Assembly (NCBI RefSeq): GCF_000732535.1
Contig: NZ_APNK01000034.1
Location: 1-38,599, forward strand
Source of the DNA: Salinisphaera hydrothermalis C41B8
GTDB lineage: Bacteria; Pseudomonadota; Gammaproteobacteria; Nevskiales; Salinisphaeraceae
DNA: 38,599 nt
Reading direction: 5' to 3'
Below the pieces are notes generated by a model. That model searched no databases. It had not been told where the DNA came from and worked only from the letters and a program-made list of their open reading frames with translations. The translations under genes and the position numbers were made by a program. Positions 16,696 to 24,848 of the stretch are shown in pieces. How positions within the stretch are numbered: the first letter of the stretch is position 1; each line of letters starts with the position of its first letter.

Positions 16696-17600
16696 GAGGA
16701 CTTCGCGCTGCCCTTGTCGAGCGCTTGTTTGATCGCCTTGAGCTGTTTGATCTGCCATTGCGCATAATTCTCGCCGTGCAGCGGGATGGCGCTCACGCCC
16801 ACCGTGGGCACGCCACTGTCGCGCGCGGTCTGGACTTCCTGGTCGGTCAGCCGGTTGTGCACTTGGACGTTATAGATCAACAGGTCGACCTTGTGCTGTT
16901 GGAGCGCCTGGATAAAGGTTTTGACCTGCTGAGCGCTGGGCTGGCTGTTCTCCTCCGACGCGTACTGGATATCGCGATAAAGCTCGTGATAGCCAAGCAG
17001 CGCCAGCATGTAGTTATAGACCGGAACGGTCGCGGTCACGGTCAGGTTCGGATGTGCGGCGATCAACTTCTGGAGTGCCCCATAGACCCCCAGCATCTGG
17101 GCCTGGAATCGCACCAGACCCTGGCGGTAAGCGGCGGTATGCGCGGGGTCGATCCGCGCCAGTGCGCCGGCGACCTGGCTGGCGGTCGCGAGCATCGCCT
17201 GCGGCGAATAGAACAGATGCTCGTTCTTGTCCGAGCTCACGATGCCCGAGGCCGCATCGGCGGCGCGGATGACCACGCGTTTCGGGTTCGACGTGCCGGA
17301 GAGCAGCGGCTCCATCCAGCCGTCGAAGCCCAACCCGTTCATCACCACCAGATTGGCGTTGGCGAGCTGGCGGCCGATACGCGGGCTGGCCTCGAACTGA
17401 TGTGGATTCACGCTCGGGCTGTCGAGTAGCGATACCACCTTCACGTGCGAGCCGCCGATCGTCTCGACCACGCTGCCGTAGCTGCTTTCCGCGGCCACCA
17501 CGCGGACCGGGCTGGCTGCGCTGGCGGCCATCGCGAACGCCCCCGTCGCCCATACTGTCAATATCGCGCCCAGCGCCCGCAGACCAATCCTCAAGTGCAT
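16692..17600 (-). CDS. znuA: Zinc ABC transporter substrate-binding protein ZnuA
   Basis: A 302-residue periplasmic metal-binding protein with a signal peptide (ALGAILTVWATGAFAMAASA). Putative ligands are His67 in SVNPHQFE and His128 in KNEHLFYSP. At the third ligand position, near residue 195, the sequence is TVPVYNYM where classical ZnuA has a His. The charged His-rich loop of many ZnuA proteins is missing. It is the first gene of znuACB and a Zur-box-like palindrome sits 27 bases upstream. It may bind zinc in a changed geometry; manganese or another metal cannot be excluded. Confidence 0.85.
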   Translation of the reverse strand: MHLRIGLRALGAILTVWATGAFAMAASAASPVRVVAAESSYGSVVETIGGSHVKVVSLLDSPSVNPHQFEASPRIGRQLANANLVVMNGLGFDGWMEPLLSGTSNPKRVVIRAADAASGIVSSDKNEHLFYSPQAMLATASQVAGALARIDPAHTAAYRQGLVRFQAQMLGVYGALQKLIAAHPNLTVTATVPVYNYMLALLGYHELYRDIQYASEENSQPSAQQVKTFIQALQQHKVDLLIYNVQVHNRLTDQEVQTARDSGVPTVGVSAIPLHGENYAQWQIKQLKAIKQALDKGSAKSS

Positions 17601-17626
17601 GATCGTTCCGAACGAATTTTATGTGA

Positions 17627-17641
17627 TGTTATAAAGTAACA
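17627..17641. promoter_or_regulatory. Zur-box-like site before znuACB
   Basis: TGTTATAAAGTAACA matches the Zur core TGTTATAATATAACA at 13 of 15 positions. It lies 27 bases upstream of the znuA start, where bound Zur would block transcription. Confidence 0.8.
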
Positions 17642-17836
17642 TATACGAGAAAGAAATCCCATTGTTCCCGTGGCCTGCAAAGGAGGGCTCGCCGAACGAG
17701 CCGAATGAGCCGAACGCCGCTGATGCGCCGCCCTCCGTTTCGTATAGGCCCTCAGCCCGTAGCGATTGATCGTGTGTTTTGGATCGGGTGGGTTAAGCTG
17801 GTGTCTTTATTGAGGGAATCGACGAGAGAGCGACCG

Positions 17837-19216
17837 ATGCCGCGTTGGCTAGGCTACGGACTGTTGTTGGGTATTGTCCTGGTAAGCCCTGCTTGCTGGG
17901 CGGCGGGGGCGACACTCGAGTCGGTCCACCTGAGCACCCACGGCTCGACCACTACGGTCCGTTTCGATTTCCAGCACCTGCCAAAGTACCGCTACTTCGC
18001 CCTCGGCCATCCGCCGCGGGCGGTCATCGATTTCGACGGCGCCCGCGCGGACGGCGTGCCGAGTCCCGCGGGCGGTGGCGTCGGCAACATACGTTTGGCC
18101 CGGCATGCCGACGGCACCTTGCGCGCGGTGCTGGATCTGTCCGCCGGGGCGGAGCTGAGCGGTGTTCATGCTGACGGCCACGATCTGGTCGCCACGATCG
18201 AGGGCGGCACGTCGGGGACGAATACAGCAAGCCATGGCGCGCAGGAAACCGGGGATTCGCCGCTCCCCGCCAAGCGCGAGAAGCGCTCGGCGCCGCCGGC
18301 CACGGCCGCGCGGGACGATGATCCCAAGGCACTGTATCGGGCCGCGGCCGAAACCGGCCCGGTCGTCGTGGTGATCGATCCCGGGCATGGCGGGCATGAT
18401 TCCGGTACGCGTGCGGCCAGTGGGCTGATGGAAAAGACCGTGGTGCTCGGCATCGCCAAGGCGCTCTACGCCAAGCTGAAGGCGACCCCGAACATCCACC
18501 CCGTGCTCACGCGCGACAGCGATACGTTCGTCACGCTGCCCGGACGCGTCAAGATCGCCCAGAAGCATCACGCCAACCTGTTCATCTCGATTCACCAGAA
18601 CGCCTATCCAAACGACCACAGCGTCGACGGCGGTACTTGCTACGTGCTCTCGCAACACGGCGCCTCCGATGCCAAGGCGGCTCAGCTGGCGCATTTCGAG
18701 AACTCCGCCGATCGCAACGTGGCCGGTGTGCATTTCTCCGACACCGATCACACGCTCAACGCCGTGCTCACCGATCTATATCAGAATGCCTCGATCGACG
18801 ACGCCGACGATCTGGCCCACGACATCATCGGTCAGTTCGCGAAGGTGGAGCCGATCTATCGGCATACGCCGCCACGGGCGAATTTCGCCGTGCTGCGCGA
18901 TCCGATGATTCCGTCGGTATTGTGCGAAACCGCGTTTCTGTCGAACCCGAAGCAGGCGCGCAAGCTGGCGACCTCGCATTTCCGGGATCAACTGGCCGGT
19001 GCCATCTACCAGGGCATCATGACCTATTTCCGTAAGCACCCGCCGGAACGCATGCAGCCGGTCGGCGGCTCGATCTATACGGTCAAGAGCGGCGACACGC
19101 TCTCGGAGATCGCCAGTCGCGAGAACGTCTCGGAAAACGTGCTGATGGACATCAACCATCTGCATACCAAGACGCTCAAGGTCGGGCAGAAACTGGAGCT
19201 GCCGGGCGGCAGCTAG
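17837..19216 (+). CDS. N-acetylmuramoyl-L-alanine amidase with AMIN and LysM domains (AmiC-like)
   Basis: A 459-residue periplasmic murein hydrolase that cuts the bond between muramic acid and the peptide stem, usually during daughter-cell separation. The signal peptide MPRWLGYGLLLGIVLVSPAC ends near WAAG. An AMIN domain follows (TLESVHLSTHGSTTTVRFDF). The Amidase_3 domain (about residues 185-390) has VVVVIDPGHGGHDSG with ligand His, FISIHQNA, and SVLCETAFLSN with the catalytic Glu. A C-terminal LysM unit reads YTVKSGDTLSEIASRENV. ATG 17837 precedes the signal peptide; a frame open from 17705 would bury it. AmiC-type enzymes are activated by EnvC/NlpD-type M23 proteins, and one M23-like gene lies 3 kb away. 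Confidence 0.9.
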   Translation: MPRWLGYGLLLGIVLVSPACWAAGATLESVHLSTHGSTTTVRFDFQHLPKYRYFALGHPPRAVIDFDGARADGVPSPAGGGVGNIRLARHADGTLRAVLDLSAGAELSGVHADGHDLVATIEGGTSGTNTASHGAQETGDSPLPAKREKRSAPPATAARDDDPKALYRAAAETGPVVVVIDPGHGGHDSGTRAASGLMEKTVVLGIAKALYAKLKATPNIHPVLTRDSDTFVTLPGRVKIAQKHHANLFISIHQNAYPNDHSVDGGTCYVLSQHGASDAKAAQLAHFENSADRNVAGVHFSDTDHTLNAVLTDLYQNASIDDADDLAHDIIGQFAKVEPIYRHTPPRANFAVLRDPMIPSVLCETAFLSNPKQARKLATSHFRDQLAGAIYQGIMTYFRKHPPERMQPVGGSIYTVKSGDTLSEIASRENVSENVLMDINHLHTKTLKVGQKLELPGGS

Positions 19217-19228
19217 GCAGGTCGCAGG

Positions 19229-19252
19229 CGCCGGGAATTGTCCCGGTGCCAT
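19229..19252. terminator. Hairpin between convergent genes
   Basis: GGCGCCGGGA-ATTG-TCCCGGTGCC forms a near-perfect stem between the amidase stop and the end of the oppositely oriented oxidoreductase gene. No T-run follows on either side, so terminator function is only likely by position. Confidence 0.45.
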
Positions 19253-19272
19253 GCCTCAAAAGCGTGGCGCGC

Positions 19273-20406
19273 TCACACGGCCACCGCGGGCAGCGGCGTC
19301 CAGCGGCCCTCGGCCCGGTGGCTGGCCAGCATGGCCTCGACGAAGGCCATGCCTTCGCAGCCGGTAGTGGCATCCGGTAGCAACGCAACCGCCGCGTCGT
19401 CGCCGCGCAGCATCGCCGCGAAATCGCGATAGAGCTGGGCGAACGCTTCCAGATATCCCTCCGGATGGCCCGCCGGAATACGGCTCGCCCGCTGGTCGGC
19501 AGCGCCTGCGGGGCCGGGCCCACCGCGATCCAGTCGCCGCGCGGGTTCGCCCAGCGGCGAGAACAGCAGCGAATCCGGCGATTCCTGATCGAACTGAAGC
19601 CCGGCCTTCGTGCCGTAGAGGGCCAGCTGCAGGCGATTGTTGTTGCCCGGCGACACCTGACTGACCGAGAGCCGCCCGCGGGCGCCACCGGCGAAGCGCA
19701 GCATGGCCTGGGCATAGTCGTCGAGCCGGCGGCCGGGCACGAAGGTATGCAGGTCCGCGCTTAACTCGGTCGCGGTGCATCCCGCGACATAGGTGGCGAG
19801 CTGGTAGGCATGGGTGCCGATATCGCCGAGGGCCCCGGCCGGACCGGCCTGCGCCGGATCGCCGCGCCAGCCTTCGTCACCGGGCTCGCTCAGCCAGTCC
19901 TGGGCATAGTCGACCTGAACGATACGCAGTTCGCCGAGCGCGCCCGAGGCCACCAGATCGCGTGCGCGGCGCACCGCGGGATAGCCCGAATAGTTGTGCG
20001 TCAGCATGACCGCTACGCCGTGTCGTGCAGCCAGATCGCGCAGCGACCGGGCATCGGCCAGCGAGGTCGCCATCGGTTTTTCGCAGATCACATGGATGCC
20101 GGCTTCGACGAAGGCGCGGGCCACCGGCACATGCAGATGATTAGGCGTGACGATCGAGACGACCTGAATACCGTCGTCGCGTGCCGCCTCGGCGCGCGCC
20201 ATGCGCGCGTAATCGGCATACACCCGCGTCGGGTCGAGGGCCAGAGCGTCGCCGGTCTCGCGGTTGCGGTCCGGGCGCGATGAAAAACAGCCTGCCCGCA
20301 GCGTGTACTCGCCGTCCAGGCGTTGCACCATGCGATGCACGCGGCCCATAAAGCCCGCGCTTCCCAGGCTGCCGCCGACCATGCCGATTCGAATCGGTTT
20401 GTTCAT
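19273..20406 (-). CDS. Gfo/Idh/MocA family oxidoreductase
   Basis: A 377-residue NAD(P)-dependent sugar or inositol-type dehydrogenase. It begins MNKPIRIGMVGGSLGSAGFM with the Rossmann glycines, and continues with SIVTPNHLHVPVA and HVICEKPMATS, where EKP is the family's catalytic-lysine motif. The C-terminal domain includes GDIGTHAYQLATYV, with His at the usual substrate position. The start at 20406 lies one base after the stop of the upstream isomerase-like gene, so the two form an operon. A role in oxidising a sugar derivative is typical; the substrate is unknown. Confidence 0.88.
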   Translation of the reverse strand: MNKPIRIGMVGGSLGSAGFMGRVHRMVQRLDGEYTLRAGCFSSRPDRNRETGDALALDPTRVYADYARMARAEAARDDGIQVVSIVTPNHLHVPVARAFVEAGIHVICEKPMATSLADARSLRDLAARHGVAVMLTHNYSGYPAVRRARDLVASGALGELRIVQVDYAQDWLSEPGDEGWRGDPAQAGPAGALGDIGTHAYQLATYVAGCTATELSADLHTFVPGRRLDDYAQAMLRFAGGARGRLSVSQVSPGNNNRLQLALYGTKAGLQFDQESPDSLLFSPLGEPARRLDRGGPGPAGAADQRASRIPAGHPEGYLEAFAQLYRDFAAMLRGDDAAVALLPDATTGCEGMAFVEAMLASHRAEGRWTPLPAVAV

Positions 20407-20407
20407 G

Positions 20408-21466
20408 TCAGATGCCCAGTCCCAGCAGTTCGTGGCGCTGCGCATCGGTCAGCGCCGCGCCGGCGAAATCGTCGAACGCACGGTCGGCCACGCGAATCAG
20501 GTGCCGGCGGATGAAATCGACGCCTTCGGCGGCCCCGTCCTCCGGGTGCTTGAGCGCGCATTCCCACTCCAGAACCGCCCAGCCGTCATAATCGTATTGC
20601 GCGAGCTTGGAGAAGATCGCGCCGAAATCGATCTGACCGTCGCCGAGCGAGCGGAATCGCCCGGCGCGCTCCACCCAACCGGCATAGCCGCCGTATACGC
20701 CCTGACTGGCGGAGGGTCGGAATTCGGCGTCCTTGACGTGAAAAGCGCGGATGCGGTCGTGGTAACGATCGATGAAGCCCAGATAATCCATCTGCTGAAG
20801 CAGCATGTGGCTGGGATCGTAGAGCAGGTTGGCGCGCGGGTGATCATCGACCGCGGCGAGAAAACGTTCGAAGGTCGCGCCGTCGAACAGATCTTCGCCC
20901 GGATGCAGTTCGAAACAGACATCCACGCCGTGCCGATCGCAGATATCGAGCAACGGCCGCCAGCGCCGGCCCAGTTCGTCGAAGGCCGCCTCGATCAGCC
21001 CGGGCGGTCGCTGCGGAAACGGGTAGAGATACGGCCAGGCCAGCGCGCCGGAAAAAGCGGGAAGGGTACGCAGCCCGAGATGGGCTGATGCGCGTGCCGC
21101 GGCCTCGATCTGTCGTTCGGCCCAGGCCTGGCGCTCCGCCGGCTGGCCGCGCACGGCGGCCGGTGCGAACGCATCGACGAGTGCATCGTAGGCTGGGTGT
21201 ACCGCCACCAGCTTGCCTTGCAAATGCGCGGACAGATCGGTCACGACCAGGCCGTGTCGGTCGAGCGTAGCCCGGATGTCGTCGCAATACGCCGGGCTTT
21301 CGGCGGCCGTGTCCAGATCGAACAATCGCGTATCGCCGCTCGGAATCTGGACGCCACGATAACCGTGGCCCGCGGCCCATTCGGCGATATGGTCCAGCGT
21401 GTCGAACGGTGCTTCGTCGCCGGCGAACTGGGCGAGAAAAAGCGCGGGCCCCTGCATTGTTTTCAT
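20408..21466 (-). CDS. Sugar phosphate isomerase/epimerase family protein (AP-endonuclease-2-like TIM barrel)
   Basis: A 352-residue TIM-barrel protein. Motifs on the barrel strands include GYRGVQIPSGD, LVVTDLSAHLQGKLVAVHP, VDVCFELHPGEDLFDG, LLYDPSHMLLQQMDY and RIRAFHVKDAEFRPS, giving the metal-binding Glu, Asp and His residues of xylose-isomerase-like enzymes. It pairs with a Gfo/Idh/MocA oxidoreductase one base downstream, a common partnership in sugar catabolism. A GGAGGAG ribosome site lies upstream of ATG 21466 and is nearly touched by a MITE-like element, so the native promoter may be displaced. Confidence 0.86.
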   Translation of the reverse strand: MKTMQGPALFLAQFAGDEAPFDTLDHIAEWAAGHGYRGVQIPSGDTRLFDLDTAAESPAYCDDIRATLDRHGLVVTDLSAHLQGKLVAVHPAYDALVDAFAPAAVRGQPAERQAWAERQIEAAARASAHLGLRTLPAFSGALAWPYLYPFPQRPPGLIEAAFDELGRRWRPLLDICDRHGVDVCFELHPGEDLFDGATFERFLAAVDDHPRANLLYDPSHMLLQQMDYLGFIDRYHDRIRAFHVKDAEFRPSASQGVYGGYAGWVERAGRFRSLGDGQIDFGAIFSKLAQYDYDGWAVLEWECALKHPEDGAAEGVDFIRRHLIRVADRAFDDFAGAALTDAQRHELLGLGI

Positions 21467-21481
21467 TGTGGTCGGCTCCTC

Positions 21482-21754
21482 CTAGGGCGTGTTGCCGTTT
21501 CGTGCGAGTCCGCGCCAAGCGCTGTTTTGCGGCAAAGCGAGGCGTAGCGAACGTGGCGTAGTCGTTCTACGCGAGAGAGCTACAACGCTGTATTGCCGCA
21601 AAACAGCGCTTGTCCCTTCGGGTTGGGCCGCAAATCGCGCCCTGCGGCGTTGCGAGTCTGGGTCGTGGCACGCCACGACGCGGCGACTCGCGCCTTGCCG
21701 GACACGATTTGCGGACGCCAACGCGGCGCTCGCACGAAACGGCAACACGCCCTA
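21482..21754. repeat. MITE-like palindromic element, copy 3 (inverted)
   Basis: This copy runs opposite to copies 1 and 2, from CTAGGGCGTGTTGCCG to CGGCAACACGCCCTA. The internal hairpin with AAGCGCTGTTTTGCGGCAA and its partner near 21594-21612 are present, as are CCCTTCGGG and the CGCAAATCG/CGATTTGCG arms. It lies between the isomerase-like gene, 15 bases before its start codon, and zur, filling most of the 21467-21826 gap. Confidence 0.87.
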
Positions 21755-21826
21755 AAGCGACGCGATCAGAATCGCATGGTGTTGGCCCCCGAGGCTATTG
21801 CGGACCGGGCGTTGCGCGGCGGGCGC

Positions 21827-22321
21827 TTATTGACGCGTTGCGCAGGCCGCGCAGAGGCCGTCCACTTCAATGGTCTGGTGGTCGACCACGAAACCGCTCT
21901 GCTTCGCCTCGCTGGCGATCGCGTCGTCGATGTCGGTGCTCTGGATCTCGGCGGCACGGCCGCATTCGCGGCAGATGAAGAATTTCGGCGGGTTGCGATC
22001 GTGGTTTACCGCGCAGCCGATGAACGCATTCTGCGATTCGATCTTGTGGACCAGTCCGGCATCCAGCAGAAAGTCGAGGGCCCGATAGACGGTGGGCGGC
22101 GCGGCATTGCCGCGTTCGTTGTTGATCTGAGCGAGGACGTCGTAGGCCTTGGTTGGCTGATGATTGGCCCAGATCAGCTCCAACACGCGTCGGCGAATCG
22201 CGGTGAGCCGGAGCCCGCGTTCGGCGCAGACGGCTTCGGCCCGGGCCAGGGCATCGGCGATACAGGCCTGGTGATCGTGGCGCCCGTGGCTGAAGGCGAC
22301 GTTGTGTGCCGGCTGGGTCAT
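21827..22321 (-). CDS. zur: Zinc uptake regulator Zur (Fur family)
   Basis: A 164-residue zinc-dependent repressor. The wing-helix region RLTAIRRRVLELIWANHQPT and PPTVYRALDFLLDAGLVHKI, then ESQNAFIGC, closely resemble enterobacterial Zur (PPTVYRALDFLLEQGFVHKV). Structural-zinc cysteines occur in FICRECGRA and DGLCAACAT. The His-rich N-terminus (SHGRHDHQ) precedes the domain. It most likely controls the boxes seen before the TonB receptor, the desaturase-like gene and znuA. It stands alone; no box was seen ahead of its own start. Confidence 0.92.
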   Translation of the reverse strand: MTQPAHNVAFSHGRHDHQACIADALARAEAVCAERGLRLTAIRRRVLELIWANHQPTKAYDVLAQINNERGNAAPPTVYRALDFLLDAGLVHKIESQNAFIGCAVNHDRNPPKFFICRECGRAAEIQSTDIDDAIASEAKQSGFVVDHQTIEVDGLCAACATRQ

Positions 22322-22531
22322 GACGAATCCGACGCGGGAGATGAAAGGCTATTGTCGCTCGAACCGGCGTGGCTGGCGAGCGATGCGACCGACAGGTGTG
22401 TGCCAGCATAGGGGCACATCGACTCTGCGCGACCGGCTAAATGGCGGTAAAATCGAGGTTTGACAAGAGCATGGGCCGATCGGCGCCAGGGCCGGTCGAT
22501 GGGGCGTACGGACGCCGACGCGAACGCACGA

Positions 22532-22563
22532 GCGGACGCGCACGAAACATCAACACGTCCTGG
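22532..22563. repeat. Solo end of the MITE-like element
   Basis: GCGGACGCGCACGAAACATC followed by AACACGTCCTGG matches the right terminal repeat of the MITE-like family (CACGAAACCTCAACACGCCC) with several changes. The rest of the element is absent. It lies 31 bases upstream of the lipoprotein start codon. Confidence 0.55.
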
Positions 22564-22594
22564 ACGTCGCGAACACCACACGGGAGCGCAGCGC

Positions 22595-23185
22595 ATGCGG
22601 CATTCGTCGATTCTCTCCATTCTGATGCTGGCCGGCCTGAGCGGCGTGCTGGCCGGTTGCGGGCAATCGCAACCGGCGGCCGACTGTGGCCAGCTGCGTA
22701 TCCACGATGCCTGGGTGGCGCCCGCGCATGCCGGTTCGCGCGAGATGCTCGGCTACTTCACATTGCATAACGATGGCTCCGATCCGGTGACGGTCAACGG
22801 GGTGTCGAGCGACGCCTTCGACCGGGCGGTGTTCCAGAACAAGGCCGCCGCGGCCCAGTCGTCCAACGATGCCGACGGCGGCGCCCAACCGCTGGCGCCG
22901 TTCACCGTGGCCGGCGGCGCGGATATGCAGTTCAAGCCTGGCGAGCGTGAAGTCGCGCTGTATTCGCCGACCAAGGCGTATCAGGTAGGCGACAAGATCA
23001 AGCTAAGCCTGGTCTGCGGCAGCCAGCACGCCCGGCTGGCCACGAGCGCCGTCGTGCGCGATCGTCATGGCGATCTGCCCGCCGCCAGCGACGACGAGGA
23101 CGCCGCCGATCGCGAGCAGGTGATCCAGGACGGGCGTGACGGCGGCGGCGCCGGGGCGACCGACGATTCCAAGACCGCGAACTGA
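22595..23185 (+). CDS. PCuAC-fold lipoprotein lacking the usual copper ligands
   Basis: A 196-residue lipoprotein: lipobox VLAG|C at about residue 21, and mature fold matching the copper chaperone PCuAC/DUF461 (IHDAWVAPAHAGSREMLGYF, then TLHNDGSDPVTVNGVSSDAF, ending in QVGDKIKLSLVC). Active members hold copper with a His-x-x-Met motif and downstream Met residues. Here the equivalent segments read AVFQNKAAA and EVALYSPTK, without those ligands. The last 45 residues are acidic and low-complexity. It sits just before dapF where many gammaproteobacteria have a small lipoprotein gene. A periplasmic structural or other-metal role is possible. Confidence 0.72.
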   Translation: MRHSSILSILMLAGLSGVLAGCGQSQPAADCGQLRIHDAWVAPAHAGSREMLGYFTLHNDGSDPVTVNGVSSDAFDRAVFQNKAAAAQSSNDADGGAQPLAPFTVAGGADMQFKPGEREVALYSPTKAYQVGDKIKLSLVCGSQHARLATSAVVRDRHGDLPAASDDEDAADREQVIQDGRDGGGAGATDDSKTAN

Positions 23186-23203
23186 TCGCGACGGACGGCA
23201 GAG

Positions 23204-24049
23204 ATGGCACTGGCCTTTACCAAGATGCACGGGCTCGGCAACGATTTTGTTGTGCTCGACGCCACGCGGGCGCCGATTGCCCTCGACGAAGCGAGCGCGC
23301 GGCATATTGCCGATCGGCGCTTCGGCATCGGTTGCGATCAGATCCTGATCGTGGAGCCGCCGCGTAGCGCCGAGGCCGATTTTGCCTATCGCATTCTCAA
23401 CGCCGACGGCAGCGAATCCGGCCAATGCGGCAACGGCGCGCGTTGCTTCGTACGCTACGTACGCGAAGCCGGGCTTACCGACAAGCGCCGCATCGTGGTG
23501 GATATCCGCGACGGGCAGATGACGCTGGAAGCGCTGGACGACGACACCTTCGCCGTCGCGCTCGGCGTGCCGCAGTTCGCGCCCGCGCGTATTCCCTTGC
23601 TGGGCTTCGAACAGGCCGCGACCTATCGGCTGGATGACGTGGCCGGTCAATCGGTGACGTTCTCCGCGGTGTCGTTGGGCAACCCGCATGCCGTGATTCG
23701 CGTGCCGGATGTGGCCACGGCCGAGGTCGAGGGCATCGGCCCGGCGCTCGAGCGTCACCCGGCTTTTCCCGAGCGTGTGAACGTCGGATTCTGCGAAATC
23801 GTGGCGCGCGATCACGTTCGCCTGCGGGTGTTCGAGCGGGGCGCCGGGGAAACGCTGGCCTGCGGCAGCGGGGCGGCCGCGGCGGTGGTAACCGGCATCG
23901 CCGCCGGCGATCTCGATGCCGATGTCCGGGTGGATCTACCCGGCGGCACGGCGCGTATACACTGGGAAAGCGCCGATGCGCCAGCCGTGTTGATCGGCCC
24001 GGCCGAGCGCGTGTTCGAGGGTAAACTGGTATCGTCAGATCAGGGGTAA
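23204..24049 (+). CDS. dapF: Diaminopimelate epimerase
   Basis: Interconverts LL- and meso-diaminopimelate, feeding lysine and peptidoglycan synthesis. The 281-residue cofactor-independent racemase starts MALAFTKMHGLGNDFVVLDA, the typical opening. The two catalytic cysteines lie in GQCGNGARCF (near residue 75) and LACGSGAAAA (near residue 223); GNPHAVI and ERGAGETLACG are also conserved. It follows the lipoprotein gene by 18 bases and precedes a DUF484 gene and xerC, a standard gammaproteobacterial order. Confidence 0.96.
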   Translation: MALAFTKMHGLGNDFVVLDATRAPIALDEASARHIADRRFGIGCDQILIVEPPRSAEADFAYRILNADGSESGQCGNGARCFVRYVREAGLTDKRRIVVDIRDGQMTLEALDDDTFAVALGVPQFAPARIPLLGFEQAATYRLDDVAGQSVTFSAVSLGNPHAVIRVPDVATAEVEGIGPALERHPAFPERVNVGFCEIVARDHVRLRVFERGAGETLACGSGAAAAVVTGIAAGDLDADVRVDLPGGTARIHWESADAPAVLIGPAERVFEGKLVSSDQG

Positions 24050-24124
24050 TGCCCTGAACCGCCGTGGCCATGCCTGGCGCATTTATTGCCTGATCGGTCA
24101 CCGCTTACGATAAAGACGCCTGCC

Positions 24125-24835
24125 ATGAACGAAGCCGAAAAACAGCCCGTATCGATCGATCTCGACGAGGCCGAGGTCGCCGCCTATCTCGCGGCGCACC
24201 CGGATTTTCTGCGTCGGCATCCCGAGGCGTTCGAGGCCATGGACGTGCCGCATGCCTCGGGCAGCGCGATTTCCCTGATCGAGCGCCAGGTCGGCGTGCT
24301 GCGCGAGACCAACGCCCGCATCCAGTCGCGCTTCGACGAATTGCTGGCCACCGCCAAGAGCAACGAAGAGCGCGTGATCCAGCTCAATCGTGTGGCGCGG
24401 ATCATGGCCGGTGCGACGGCGGCGGACCCGATGATCGACGCGCTGACCCAGTGCCTGCACGATCATCTGGCGGTCGACCGTGTTTATGTCGGGATTCAGG
24501 GCTCGCTGCCGGCGGACATCGAGCGGATCCATAAGCTGGAGGACGGCGCCGATGCCAGCCGCGCGCTGACCAATGTGTTCCGGCGCGGCAAGCCGATCTG
24601 CGGCGAACTGAGTGCGACCCAGTCCCGGGCGCTGTTCACCACCGACGACGATGCGCTGATGACCAGCGCGGCGCTGATTCCGCTGGGCAAGAACGGCGTG
24701 CATGGCGCGATCGTACTGGCCAGCCGCGACCCCAAGCGTTTTACGCCCGATATGGGCACGCTATTCGTGGAGCTGTTCGGCGATCTGCTCACCGCCACGC
24801 TGCGCCGCTTGCTCGGCGCCGAACTGCTGCCCTGA
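24125..24835 (+). CDS. DUF484 family protein
   Basis: A 236-residue cytoplasmic protein of the DUF484 (GAF-like) family that regularly lies between dapF and xerC. The N-terminal segment [20 protein letters not shown] and [20 protein letters not shown], then a likely coiled region, precede a GAF-type domain with [12 protein letters not shown] and [20 protein letters not shown]. No catalytic residues are known. I chose ATG 24125; a frame open from 24086 adds 13 residues without similarity. Function unknown. Confidence 0.87.
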   Translation: MNEAEKQPVSIDLDEAEVAAYLAAHPDFLRRHPEAFEAMDVPHASGSAISLIERQVGVLRETNARIQSRFDELLATAKSNEERVIQLNRVARIMAGATAADPMIDALTQCLHDHLAVDRVYVGIQGSLPADIERIHKLEDGADASRALTNVFRRGKPICGELSATQSRALFTTDDDALMTSAALIPLGKNGVHGAIVLASRDPKRFTPDMGTLFVELFGDLLTATLRRLLGAELLP

Positions 24836-24848
24836 ACGGTCATCTGCT

